A stretch of 64,000 nucleotides of DNA from Arion vulgaris (GCA_020796225.1 CM036775.1:5343393-5407392), one strand, 5' to 3'. Shown: positions 49,945-59,675, numbered from the stretch's first letter. The notes: generated from the sequence alone by a model not told the origin. Translations and numbers: made by a program.

Positions 49945-50545
49945 TCGTTTCAATGGAGATGGGGTGTCTTAGAAAAGCTGCAGGTGTGACGATAAGAGAC
50001 AAAATTAACAATGAAGAAATCAAAAGAAGACTGGATGTGAAACCAGTCATGCAGTTCATAAAAGAACAACATATTAAATGGTTTGGTCACCTGACAAGAA
50101 TGCCCTGGTATCGTCTACCACAGAGAGCCACACAAAAAAAGTATAACGAGTACAAAGCAAGAGGAAGACCACGCAAAAGATGGGGCGGCGGCATCAAGAA
50201 CAGCCTTATGAAAATGAATATCAACTTAAAAGGTGTCTTAAAACAAGCAAACGCCCGTCTGCCCAGCGTGTTCGTAGCGCATTGGACTACGGGTGACTAT
50301 CCCTCTGTGTGTGCGGGTTCAATTCCGCGGGATGGCAGAAAAAGCCACATATTCCCCAGATTTACGGTGTTCGTGGCACCGAACCGAAGAGTTACGATGT
50401 CCATGGCACCGAGCCGAAGAGCTGAAAAGCTCAAGTGCTTCTGGATCGAAAAAAACCCAAAAAACAAGCAAACACAAGATCCTCCTCCCCACAACCCTAA
50501 ACACTTCTATAAAGAAGTAAATGGTGGAAGAGAAGAAAATAAGTT
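49945..50545 (+). mobile_element. LINE-T 3' end with SINE-A inserted
   Basis: The frame gives CLRKAAGVTIRDKINNEEI, VKPVMQFIKEQHIKWFGHLT, RMPWYRLPQRATQKKYNEYK, ARGRPRKRWGGGIKNSLMKM and NINLKGVLKQAN, which resumes after the SINE as TRSSSPQ. It ends with 'ttctataaagaagtaaatgg'. It is open until the SINE, so it is a fairly young copy. Confidence 0.82.
50253..50460 (+). mobile_element. SINE-A with a 13-bp target-site duplication
   Basis: Complete, close to the family consensus. 'aaaacaagcaaac' at 50240-50252 and 50461-50473. Confidence 0.92.
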
Positions 50546-50687
50546 CGCGCAATGTCTCTGTATTCTACCCCTTCCCTCTGGACTTAATTTCAGAGCCACA
50601 TGTGGTTGTCTGGTTATTTGCATTCTTAATGCATGCCCCCACAACTTCCATCTTCTTCGTTTTTACTTCCTTATTGATATTGTTGAT

Positions 50688-50855
50688 GTATGTATCCCTG
50701 GGTGATCTCAGTATTTAGTATTCTATTTGATATAGCGAATGTAATGTATCCCTGGGTGATCTCAGTATTTAGTATTCTATTTGATATAGCGAATGTAATG
50801 TATCCCTGGGTGATCTCAGTATTTAGTATTCTAATTGATATAGCGAATGTAAGTA
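50688..50855 (+). repeat. 54-bp tandem repeat, three copies
   Basis: Unit 'gtatccctgggtgatctcag' to 'gatatagcgaatgtaat'. 54 is a multiple of three, so an 18-residue repeat (MYPWVISVFSILFDIANV) can be read, without evidence of translation. Confidence 0.9.
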
Positions 50856-50967
50856 TCCAAGGGGTATTACGCTGCCTTCAATCATCACAGTAAATACGTT
50901 ACATTCGCGGTACGGTCACATACCATCTAACTGAATGTAAAAATTGGCAGTAGCAGGAGTAGAATTA

Positions 50968-51659
50968 TAGTTCGTTCCAAAATTCGTGAATACACTAAGG
51001 TTTAAATTTGTACAAAATCTACCGGATGCATAACAGTAATTTTTGCATGCAGTCTTATATACCTCACGACCTTACGAATTCATGTTTAACTAATTGGTAG
51101 GTAGCTTAGTTGTTGCAAAAACCGTTTTTTTGTTATATAATTTTTGCGTTAGCGCAACAAAATGATAATTAACGTTTAGAATTTACAGTAATACACAAAA
51201 TGGTGGTGAATGTTTGCAAAGGCGTATCCCTATTGCATATTATAGAAAGAAATGTGACATAGTGAACAAATGATACCTTCCACTTCTATAAATGAAAATA
51301 AATGTTGTGGGCATACGCCAATGACAGTCGTTAGCATACACTGTGAACTGATTAATTCCACGGATTCCTGATTTTCACTTGCGCTGAATTGGATTGTGAA
51401 GCGCGCAAATGCGTATTATTTAAAAACTTGATTATCGTACTGTTAAACGTCTACATGTATACCAAATCAACATCGCTGTTATTTTACTAATAATATATAA
51501 ATAAAATCTTACAGCACTAAAGGTTTGGGTGGACAAAAAATACTTTATGAAAGTCGCCACTGTTAGCTATATAAAAAAATGTAGAAAATCAAGAATTTCT
51601 GTCAAGTGGATGATTTTATATCGGTCGGTAAAGATGTTCACGAAATTTGGAACGTACTA
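50968..51659. mobile_element. Non-autonomous element related to the Sailor-like transposon
   Basis: 692 bp with TA at 50966-50967 and 51660-51661. Left end TAGTTCGTTCCAAAATTCG, right end complement TAGTACGTTCCAAATTTCG, similar to TAGTCTGTCCATTAATTCG of the 11-kb element. The inverted similarity continues for about 100 bases, and the left end shares 'tttttgcatgcag' with the Sailor-like inverted repeat. It encodes no transposase. Confidence 0.75.
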
Positions 51660-51661
51660 TA

Positions 51662-51700
51662 GTAGTAGTGGTGGTGGTGGTGGTGGTGGTGGTGGTGGTT
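51662..51700. repeat. (GGT)n microsatellite
   Basis: About eleven GGT units between the transposon end and SINE-C. Confidence 0.9.
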
Positions 51701-51895
51701 TGGCGCCTGTAGCTTAAGCGGTAGTGAGCTCGATCACAACCCAAGCGTTCCTGGTTCAAACTCTGCTGTGGGCAGTTTGGAAGCATATTCGTTTCCATGG
51801 GATTTTTACGGAAGGTAAATAATAGACATCACTGTCCAGAAAGCAATGGCAAACTACTGAACGTATAAGTGGTGCCTAAAAAACCAATGACTCGT
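51701..51895 (+). mobile_element. SINE-C, diverged
   Basis: Head 'tggcgcctgtagcttaagcg', B-box-like 'tggttcaaactc', body 'gaaagcaatggcaaactact' and 'gtgcctaaaaaaccaatgac'. Confidence 0.75.
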
Positions 51896-51952
51896 TTACT
51901 GTGGTTGATGGATATGTCCTGTATAAGATATGCCACATTTTTCAGTTGTACT

Positions 51953-52285
51953 AGCAGTAGTAGCATTATTATTAGCAGTAGCATTATTATTAGAGTAGGT
52001 ATTAGTAGTAGTAGTATTAGGGAGCAGTATAGAGTATGTAGTAGTATTAGTAGTAGTAGCAGTAGTGAGTAGTAGTATTATAAATAGTAGTAGCAGTATA
52101 GTAAGTAGTAGTAGCAGTATTAGTGGTAGTAGCAGTAGTGGTAGCAGTATTAGTAGTAGTAGCAGTAGTAACAGTAGTAGTAGTAGTAGTGGTAGCAGTA
52201 TTAGTAGTAGTAGCAGTAGTAACAGTAGAGTAGAGTAGGAGCAGCAGTAGTAGTAGTAGTAGCAGCAGCAGTAGTAGTAGTAGTT

Positions 52286-52319
<34 letters not shown>

Positions 52320-52412
52320 CATATCAGTAGTAGTAGTAGTAGTAGGTAGGCAGTAGTAGAGCAGTAGCGCACAGTAGACAGTAGTAGCAGTAGTAGTAGT
52401 AATAGTAGTTTT
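51953..52412. repeat. (AGT/AGC)n microsatellite
   Basis: About 460 bases of AGT-rich trinucleotide repeat with AGC, ATT and GGT variants. It lies 80 bases upstream of the receptor's first coding exon. Poly-leucine-like frames on the minus strand are artefacts. Confidence 0.92.
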
Positions 52413-52490
52413 TACTACTCAATTTCATCTTTAATTAACATACCAGAAATGTATCTTATTAACTTTACATTCTCTATTTGACCAATCACA

Positions 52491-52684
52491 GCCATGAACA
52501 CATCGATATTTTTCGAAAATGTCACTCTATTTGATGACAACTTCACTACTACCACGCCCCTCACGCATAATATAACTGAAAGATGGTACTGGAGGGTTGG
52601 TCTATATGCTGTAGGAGGAGCCTGTATCCAATGGACTGGTGTTATTTGTAATCTAATTTCTATCATTGTTTTAGCGCATTTCAA
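52491..52684 (+). CDS. Class A GPCR, first coding exon: N-terminus and TM1
   Basis: Coding starts at the ATG 52494-52496, three bases after a plausible acceptor (AG at 52489-52490), and ends at a consensus donor ('ttcaa|gtaagt', GT at 52685-52686) in phase 2. The 63 complete codons begin MNTSIFFENVTLFDDNF and carry four N-glycosylation sequons (NTS, NVT, NFT, NIT) in the first 28 residues, as expected for an extracellular tail without signal peptide. The region from about residue 33 to 62 is TM1 and contains GVICNLISIIVL, whose Asn in the G-x-x-x-N pattern matches position 1.50 of rhodopsin-family receptors. The style resembles the peptide (FMRFamide-receptor-like) receptors that are numerous in molluscs, but ligand and subfamily cannot be told. 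It would sit in the plasma membrane and signal through G proteins. Confidence 0.85.
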
Positions 52685-52764
52685 GTAAGTATTCCACTAT
52701 TTTGTCTTTCAACAAGGTTTTTCTATGAGTAGTTTCGTTAACCTTGATTTCTTACGTCCCTTCT

Positions 52765-52912
52765 TGTTTCCTATATTCTTTCTTCTTCTTCTTATTCTTC
52801 TTCTTCCTCGTCTTCTTATTTTTCTTTCTCTTCTTTTATTTTCTCGTCTTATTTCTCGTGTTTTTCTTTTTCTTCTCATTTTCCTTCTTCTTCCTCTTCT
52901 TCTTTTACAGAA
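52765..52912 (+). repeat. CTT-rich polypyrimidine tract in the receptor intron
   Basis: About 150 bases of TTC/CTT with few purines, starting 80 bases after the donor. It may simply be a microsatellite. Confidence 0.85.
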
Positions 52913-52977
52913 AACAAAAAAGAAATTTGGTTGAACAGACAGGTCATGGAGACACGCGAAGTGGGGTTTACAGGGTT

Positions 52978-53214
52978 TGAAATCAAAGATTGACTTCATT
53001 GCACCGGGTTTTACCCCATATGGGTCCTCTCCGCAGAAATGGCAAGCCACCTGCCGAGAGTATTGCACAAAGCATGAACTCCGTAGCTCCAGCAACAATC
53101 ATAGGGGTCTCTGGAAAAAACTGTACTCGTGAGCAGAACGGCGCGGTCCGGATTCGAACCCACGACCTTCGACTCACAAAGCAAAGGGTTTAACCACTCA
53201 GCCACAGAGGCCAC
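52978..53214 (-). mobile_element. SINE-B in the receptor intron
   Basis: Minus strand: 'gtggctgagtggttaaaccc', B-box-like 'gggttcgaatccggacc', end 'ggtgcaatgaagtcaatctt'. Confidence 0.85.
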
Positions 53215-53285
53215 CTAAACAGGTTTACACACATATGGCAAGCCCTAACCATAATGACAACATCAACCACCTTACATGAAGAGAT

Positions 53286-53490
53286 GTCCGTCTGCCCAGC
53301 GTTTTCGTAGCGCGTTTGACTACGGGTGACTATCCCTCTGTGTGTGCGGGTTCAATTCCGCGGGATGGCAGAAAAAGCCACAGATTTCCCAGATTTACGG
53401 TTTTCGTGGTACCGAACCGAAGGGTTACGATGTCCATGGCACCGAGCTGAAGAGCTGGAAAGCTCAAGTGCTTCTGGATCGCAAAAAAAA
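53286..53490 (+). mobile_element. SINE-A in the receptor intron
   Basis: Complete, with several T-for-G changes ('cagcgttttcgtagcgcgtt'). The A-tail is followed by 'gaaaagatc', similar to 'gaagagatg' before the element. Confidence 0.85.
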
Positions 53491-53514
53491 GAAAAGATCA
53501 GAGCACCATTTTTA

Positions 53515-53697
53515 GACTCTGAACCCAACACATAGCACTTAATAATCACTTGAACAGAATTCAACCACAACACACTCCAGAGTGCTAGATGTGTGCACAT
53601 CATCATGAAACTGTTGACCACCACCTCTTCAGGTGCCAAGCACTAGATGACATCAGGAAGACCCTTCTTCCTACAAGGCCAGATAAATGGAGCGGTG
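53515..53697 (+). mobile_element. LINE-I tail fragment
   Basis: It matches 33090-33240: 'cacttaataatcacttgaac', 'catcatcatgaaactgttga', 'gccagataaatgga'. Frames broken. Confidence 0.7.
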
Positions 53698-53879
53698 ATC
53701 TCCATAGTCATAGTTTTTAAACATACATAATGTCGCTGATTTTATCAGTAATACCATTGGTTCCAAACAGGTGGCTCAGGACCTTTAGCGGCTTGCGTGA
53801 GGTAATTACACGGTCCGCAAATAATTGTTTAATAAAAGAATGCACAATATTTATTAATATGGTAATTTATATGTGTGTT

Positions 53880-54000
53880 AGTGAGGAAAGAACTATTGGA
53901 CTCAATTTCATAGAAGTGATTGAGGTAGTTGCCCAGGATAGAGCAGTATGGAGAAATTACTTGCAATCCCTATGTAACGTATATCGGTACGAAAGGAATA
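53880..54000 (+). mobile_element. LINE 3' tail (VAQDRAVWRNYLQ type)
   Basis: The frame reads VVAQDRAVWRNYLQSLCNVY and stops soon after a (TG)n run (54000-54018). Confidence 0.65.
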
Positions 54001-54129
54001 TGTGTGTGTGTGTGTGTATGAAGGGAAAAAGTAGTTTATAGGGGAACTATACTACATATTTTCATACAACTTGTCTGCGAAAAATCTTACACGTGTACTG
54101 GCCGACTACTATCTCGAACCAAGAATTGC

Positions 54130-54425
54130 TTGCACGATGCCAACAAGAGAATATGGGCACTATCATCCGAAGACGACGCTAGAGATATTGGACATGTGAT
54201 GCGCATGGAGACTGGCTCCGACACGAAAACTGCACTGAGATGGACTCCAGAGGGTAGGCGAAAGCGTGGAAGACCCAAGACGACCTGGAGGAGAACGATA
54301 GAGCAAGAACTGAAGGAAATGAATCATAGCTGGAACACAATACAGAGAAAGGCCATGAACAGGGAAGAATGGTGTACGTTTGTTGCTGTCCTAAACGCCA
54401 AGGGCGTAACAGGCTAAAGAGAGAG
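54130..54425 (+). mobile_element. LINE-S 3' end
   Basis: The frame gives HDANKRIWALSSEDDARDIG, HVMRMETGSDTKTALRWTPE, GRRKRGRPKTTWRRTIEQEL, KEMNHSWNTIQRKAMNREEW and FVAVLNAKG, stop, then a GAGAGAG tail. GRRKRGRPKTTWRR is the hallmark LINE C-terminal block. Confidence 0.82.
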
Positions 54426-54457
54426 ATACTACATATAATGAGAATTAGAAGTTATAA

Positions 54458-54888
54458 GGGGGTCTATGTGATATAGAGGTTAGGTGTCCGCCTCTCGTGA
54501 CAATGGTACTCCGTTTGCTCCCTCGTTGAGCCATTGGGGCATTTTTCCAATAGAGCACTAATCTCAGCGTTGGTGAGATCGAGTTCCTAGTCCTATTGGA
54601 GATAGACGATAAAACGTAAGTCCCGTGCTCAATTTAAAGACTTGAAAGAACCCGTGGCAATTCAAAACCGAGAAGAGCAGGCTGGAAAGCCGCTTCCCGA
54701 GTAAAATTCACTAGAAAAGATTTAAAATAAAATTCCTACCAGATATCTTCACCATCTTCAAAATCGGGGACTATCGCCGTTTACGGAGTTCGTGCACTGC
54801 CGTTGAGATCTTTCTGTGTAAGAAAGAGATCGGAGCACACATGGTTACTAACCGAAGTGCGATGATGATCATCCTATCAATTAATCAA
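54458..54888 (+). mobile_element. SINE-D, full length, with a 12-bp target-site duplication
   Basis: 431 bp, the reference copy of the family: head 'atgtgatatagaggttaggt', body, 'aagaaagagatcggagcaca' and a TCAA-type 3' tail. 'tagaagttataa' at 54446-54457 and 54889-54900. Confidence 0.92.
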
Positions 54889-54915
54889 TAGAAGTTATAA
54901 ACAGATAGTAACAAT

Positions 54916-55081
54916 CAGTGGCGGCTCGTGATCATTTTTGTTGGTGGGGCCAGACAAATATTTTCGGAAAAATCATAGTTTCGGTTAGGATATATTTTAA
55001 TGTATAAAATAATAAATACACGTTACACCTTATTTTTGGAGGGGCCCGGCCCCACTAACCCTTAGTGACGAGCCGCCACTG
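54916..55081 (+). mobile_element. MITE-1 (hAT-type) in the receptor intron, perfect 8-bp duplication
   Basis: 166 bp. 'gtaacaat' at 54908-54915 and 55082-55089. It ends 87 bases before the splice acceptor of the next receptor exon, so it could lie near branch-point sequence. Confidence 0.93.
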
Positions 55082-55168
55082 GTAACAATAACTTGAACAT
55101 ATTTTAAAACTAACAACAATATAACACATACACTGCTCTACTTATTTTATGTTTTACTTTTGTTTCAG

Positions 55169-55321
55169 GAACAGCTCGTCGGCGCCATTTTTGCTGATAT
55201 GTCTTGCAGTTTTTGATTCCATTTACCTCCTGTCCATTTTCTTCTTGAATGGTCTTCCAGTGATGGTAGGAGGCAAACTTATCAGCAATGATTATCTTGT
55301 CTTCATAATACCAATTTTTGA
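55169..55321 (+). CDS. Class A GPCR, second coding exon: TM2 to start of TM3
   Basis: Acceptor 'tacttttgtttcag' ends at 55168. The first G completes the lysine codon AA|G from the exon at 52494. Fifty codons follow, NSSSAPFLLICLAVFDSIYL then LSIFFLNGLPVMVGG and KLISNDYLVFIIPIF, and the exon stops at 'tttga|gtgagt' (GT at 55322-55323), phase 2. The LAVFD stretch carries the Asp of position 2.50, the sodium-site residue of rhodopsin-family receptors. The last 12 residues should enter TM3. The exon with the conserved TM3 cysteine and D/ERY motif is not recognisable in the remaining 8.6 kb, so the gene continues beyond the window. The open frame, matching phases and consensus splice sites argue for a functional gene. 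Confidence 0.85.
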
Positions 55322-55371
55322 GTGAGTTTCAGTGGCGTTTTCTCTGTTTGCTGTTACATATTAATTCATTG

Positions 55372-55961
55372 CAGGGCCGTGCTGTGATAGACAGAGGCGG
55401 CCGCATTAGGTGACGCCTTAAGGGGGTGGCATAAGCAGCGAGATCAAAATACAATTTAAGCCATTCAATATTTTAAAAAATGTTTACGCAACGCTTTTCT
55501 TTATTTGTCTATGTTATTCCGACATTGATGTATACGATTTATGATTTATCACACGCCTTTGCCTAAGCGCTTTCGGTAGCTTTTGACGAATCGAAGGTTA
55601 TTTTAAAGAAAAAACATTTAAGAGGCGGCATTTTGAAGACTTGCATCATCATACAAAAAAAGTAAAGGAACCCTTTCATACCTCGTGGTCAATACATTAG
55701 GCCTGTATTTTTCATTGACCATCGGCACACGATGGGTGATGTGGTCAACATCACGCCGGCCGCCTTTACTTTCCCAGAGCATGTCTGGTACCCAGTTGAG
55801 GCTGGGTCGACCTGAGAGCCGTCGCGGTCGGGAAAATTCCACGCGCACTGCGGGAGCTGAACCCAGACCATCAGCCTTGAGAAGCGAGTTCACTAACAAC
55901 TACGCTACCGCGGCTCTCCTTGCATCATCATACTGAGGAATAAATATACCGCACGGCCCTG
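55372..55961. mobile_element. MITE-3 (hAT-type) with SINE-J inserted
   Basis: Ends CAGGGCCGTGCTGTG and CCGCACGGCCCTG form inverted repeats. Flanking 8-mers 'attcattg' and 'attgtttg' share six of eight bases. Without the SINE and its duplicated target the element is about 310 bp. A shorter relative is at 23838-24010. Confidence 0.75.
55655..55918 (-). mobile_element. SINE-J with a perfect 15-bp target-site duplication
   Basis: Minus-strand head 'gagagccgcggtagcgtagt', B-box-like 'gggttcagctcc', A-tail at 55655. 'cttgcatcatcatac' at 55640-55654 and 55919-55933. Confidence 0.94.
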
Positions 55962-56075
55962 ATTGTTTGTTTGATTATTTGATAGCGCTATCTATAGAGC
56001 AAATTAAGCTCCCATCCCTACGCTTAACGGCAGAGTGGACAGCCAGCTACATCTTCACCTGGGAATAGACAATGA

Positions 56076-56595
56076 TGACAATCATTGCACTTCGGTGAGT
56101 AACCATGTAGGCGAAAGCGTGGAAGACCCAAGACGACCTGGAGGAGAACGATAGAGCAAGAGCTGAAGGAAATGAATCATAGCTGGAACACAATACAGAG
56201 GAAGGCCATGAACAGGGAAGAATGGTGTACGTTTGTTGCTGCCCTAAACGCCAAGGGCGTAACAGGCTAAAGAGAGAGAGAGAGTAACCATGTGTGCTCC
56301 GATATCTTTCTTACACAGGAAGATCTCAACGACAGTGCACGAACTCCGTAGACGGCGATGGTCCCCGATTTTGAAGATGAAGATATTTTTGTAGGAATTT
56401 TGTATTTAAAATCTTTTCTTATTAATTTTGCACGGGCAGCGGCTTTCCAGCCTGCTCTTATCGATTTTTCAAGTGCCAAGGGTTCTTTTACGTGCTGAAA
56501 TTGAACATTGGACCTACGTTTTGTCGTCCGTCTCCGATAGGACTAGGAACTCGATCTTACCTACACTGAGATCAGGCTTCTCTGGAAAATTATCC
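56076..56595 (-). mobile_element. SINE-D split by a LINE-S insertion
   Basis: Minus strand from the middle of the family (56595) to its 3' end (56076), broken at 56109-56281 by LINE-S. The tRNA-like head is missing. Confidence 0.8.
56109..56281 (+). mobile_element. LINE-S, 173 bp, 5'-truncated, with a 12-bp target-site duplication
   Basis: It begins in RRKRGRPKTTWRRTIEQELK, reads to LNAKGVTG and a stop, and ends in a GA-repeat tail. 'gagtaaccatgt' at 56097-56108 and 56282-56293. It is nearly identical to 54247-54425, so the family moved recently. Confidence 0.93.
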
Positions 56596-56639
56596 AGAAT
56601 TTACATGTATTTAGTTGCATGCTTGTACATAATTTATCT

Positions 56640-57545
56640 TTATGACTCTCAATTGATGCTTCGTAAGATCCAGAATGACAGGATGTGGTATGAGTGGATG
56701 TTGTTTATACAGGTTTCGAACCTCCAGAGACTAACGCGGATCTAGTTTCCTGGTCATGGGAATGCTCGCGGCAATTAGAGAGCGGGCAGGCTTGCATCAA
56801 CATCATCGATTGTTGGGGAGTTGGAAGATGGTTAAGGTGGATGTTATTCGGTCTCTAGGCGACTGTGTGTTGGATGAGGACACTACATTAGATTTTGAAT
56901 CGATTCAGCGGTTTAAGCAGTTTGTAGTTATCTGTTGTACAAGTATCACTGGATGCCCGAGGAGCAGAGTTAGGAGTGTGTTTAATCAGCCAACCACTGG
57001 AACTATCAGTATGCATACTCTTTGATATATGTTGGGGAGACTGAGCACCTATGGGTCTGCACGGAGTGCAATGACGTCAGTTTGGTAACCAATAACCAAT
57101 AAGTTTTGTATGACTCTCAGTCGATGCTTCGGAAGAGCCAGAATGGCAGGTTGCAGTATGAGTGGATGTCATTTATAGCGGTTTCGAACCTCCAGAGACT
57201 CACGTGGTTCTACTGGCAGGCCATGAAGGTGTTCGCGGCAACGAGAGCGGACGTGCTTGCATCGAAAGCATCAAATGTTGTGGAGTTTAGGATAAATAAG
57301 GGGGAATGTTCTTCAGTCTCGTGGCGATCTACTGTTGAACGAGTACACTAAAATGGATATTGAATCGATCCAGCGATATAATAAATTTAGAATTACAAAT
57401 TGTACAAGTAGCCCTGTATGCCTGAGGGGCAGAGTGAGGAATGTGTTTAACCACGGCCTTCTCTATAGCCGATGGCCGCGGTTTAACCAGCGAGCGACAG
57501 GAGCCATCAGTATGTATACCCTCGACATATTTTTGGGAGATTGAA
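56640..57545 (+). mobile_element. Two LINE-L tails in tandem
   Basis: Copy 1 (56640-57100) and copy 2 (57104-57545) both run from 'tatgactctcagtcgatgct' through the RNase H end, 'atcgatccagcgatataat'-like sequence and the final knuckle region. Copy 2 has an internal 'ccacggccttctctatagcc' insertion near 57451. Both are decayed. Confidence 0.7.
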
Positions 57546-57557
57546 CACCTATTGCGC

Positions 57558-57805
57558 CAGAGTGGTTACCGGGGCCCACTTTTGGGGTGTAAAGAATAGA
57601 ACCACTGTTACCTGCCACGCATGTCGTAAGAGCCGACTAAGGAGGTTTGGCTGAAATCGGATACATGTGTCCTAAACGTGTAGAAGTCTATGCGTTTAGG
57701 GGCCTACCAAACCAATGTGCAACGTATACACGTTCTTGGCAAAGATCAAACATATCACAAAGAGTGATTAAAATTGGTCATAAAGAACGAACGCAAAGAG
57801 GAAGA
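57558..57805 (+). mobile_element. SINE-G, full length
   Basis: Head 'gttaccggggcccacttttg', core 'gccacgcatgtcgtaagagc' then 'cgactaagg', middle 'tctatgcgtttaggggccta', tail 'gaacgaacgcaaagaggaag'. This is the reference copy of the family. Confidence 0.82.
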
Positions 57806-58205
57806 AGATAAAGAGAAAATCTGCAGTAGAATGGAAGACAAACACTCATTATGATTATGGAAAAGACTTCATAAAAGACCTAAGCAGAACAGACCAGGTC
57901 ATTATGTTTCAACTACGCACCGAACACTGCAGACTCAACAAACACTTATATAGACTAGGAATAAGTCAAACAGCTCTCTGCCAGTGTCAGCAGGCAGAAC
58001 AGACACCAGAGCATATCCTGCAAGACTGTCCTCTCCTGGTGAACTGAGAAGCAGCATGTGGCCACCCAATCGACATGAAAACTTAGCTTTGGGGAAACCT
58101 GACATACCAGAAGCTGATTGCCCAGTTTGTGATCCACATTAAATTAAGCGCATGACCAGAGATCGCTGAAGAAGCAGAAGAAGAATCCACAAACACCAAG
58201 GAAAT
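57806..58205 (+). mobile_element. LINE-I C-terminal tail
   Basis: It reads HYDYGKDFIKDLSRTDQVIM, FQLRTEHCRLNKHLYRLGIS, QTALCQCQQAEQTPEHILQD and CPLL, with the C-x-C...H-x4-C knuckle, then a frameshift and LWGNLTYQKLIAQFVIHI. Confidence 0.78.
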
Positions 58206-58784
58206 GAATAAAGTATTAAGTATATTTCTAACGTGAAATGCGGTGCTACGAAAAGTTACCAACAACACCAGAAAAGACAGTCACCAACATCAGCATAAGA
58301 AAGAAAGCTGACACAGAACCTTGCTATTTGAACAAGTCCCAACATCAGCTTAAGAGAGCGTCAGAACCTGTTGAATTACTGACAATCACTGACACAGATA
58401 CAGAACGAAAGTTGGCACATGAACCTCTGAATTCATTGAGAAACAAATCACCAACATCAGCATAAGAAAGTCCATCAGAACTGTTGAATTAATGAGAAAC
58501 AATCCAAATCAGCATAAGAAAAAGTTCTAGAACCTTGCTTGAATTACATTGAAAACAAAGTCACCAACATCAGCATAAAAGAAAGTTGCCAGCACCTCCT
58601 TGAATTACTTGAAAGCAGATAGTCTTTGGCTACTTAATAAGAATGAAATAAAGCAGTATACAGTCTTCACAACAGAACATCAGAAAGAAGGCGGGGAACA
58701 CAGATGGTTAGATGGCATAGAGATCCTGTCAAGAACAATAACTATCACCAGCACGAACACAATGACAAAACAGAAACCACAACA
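58206..58784 (+). mobile_element. LINE-Q 3' end with a degraded 67-bp array
   Basis: 'gtgaaatgcggtgctacgaa' (CEMRCYEKLPTT-like) leads into five or more degraded copies of the unit seen at 46917-47215 ('caccaacatcagcataagaa'). Many units have lost bases. It ends in 'acaaaacagaaaccacaaca', next to the 32-bp array. Confidence 0.7.
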
Positions 58785-59650
58785 CTCAGACCGGTAGCAG
58801 GAGACATGGCACCGACGGTAGCAGGACGACAGACCTAGCAGTTGACGACACTGCACCACCCGTGTTGACGACAGGCACCACCGTTAGCAGTGACGACACT
58901 GGTACGACAGCATTGAGACACTGACCAACGTAGCAGGGGACGACATGGCACCGACCTGCTGGACCTGGCACACCGTTAGCATGTGACGAACAAGCACTCA
59001 GCAGTCAGACACTGGCACCGACCAGCAGTGTGGACGACACGCACCCCCGTAGCGTGTGACGATACTGCACGACGTTTGCTCTGGGCACGACCAGGAGCAG
59101 TGTACCACTGGCACCGACTCGGTAGCATGAGAACTGCACGACCAGCAGTGACGACACGCACCGACCAGGTAGCAGTGTGACGACACTGGGCACCGACAGG
59201 AGCAGTGACGACAGGCACCGACCGGAGAGTGACGACAGGACCAACCCGGAGCAGTACGACACTGGCTTAACCGGAGCTGGACATACTGGCACCGACCAGT
59301 CATGTACGACACGGGCACCGACCGAGCAGTGGACACATGCACCAATCCGAGCAGGACGACCTGGACCAACCCGAGCAGTGTAAACGCACAACCAGCAGTG
59401 ACGACATGGGCACAACCCGGTAGCAGTGTGACGACACTGGGCACCGACCCGGTAGCAGTGTGACGACACTGGCACCGACCCGGTAGCAGTGTGACGACAC
59501 TGGGCACAACCCGGTAGCAGTGTGACGACACTGGGCACCAACCCGGTAGCAGTGTGACGACACTGGGCACCGACCCGGTAGCAGTGTGACGACACTGGGC
59601 ACCAACCCGGTAGCAGTGTGACGACACTGGCACAAACCCGTAGAGTGAGG
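58785..59650. repeat. 32-bp minisatellite, second locus
   Basis: From about 59400 to 59640 the units are clean: 'gtgtgacgacactgggcacc' plus 'gacccggtagca', 32 bases. From 58785 to 59400 they are broken by many small deletions. The unit differs from the 6566-7130 array at a few positions only. Confidence 0.88.
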
Positions 59651-59675
59651 CAAAAAAAGAAGAAAAAAGAAGATC

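Noticed and set aside
49953..50705. A 250-codon plus-strand open frame
   Set aside because: It is LINE-T running into an inserted SINE-A and then past it. The 13-bp target duplication shows that the fusion is recent and not a gene.
51896..52372. Poly-leucine/tyrosine and poly-threonine open frames
   Set aside because: They are translations of an AGT/AGC microsatellite.
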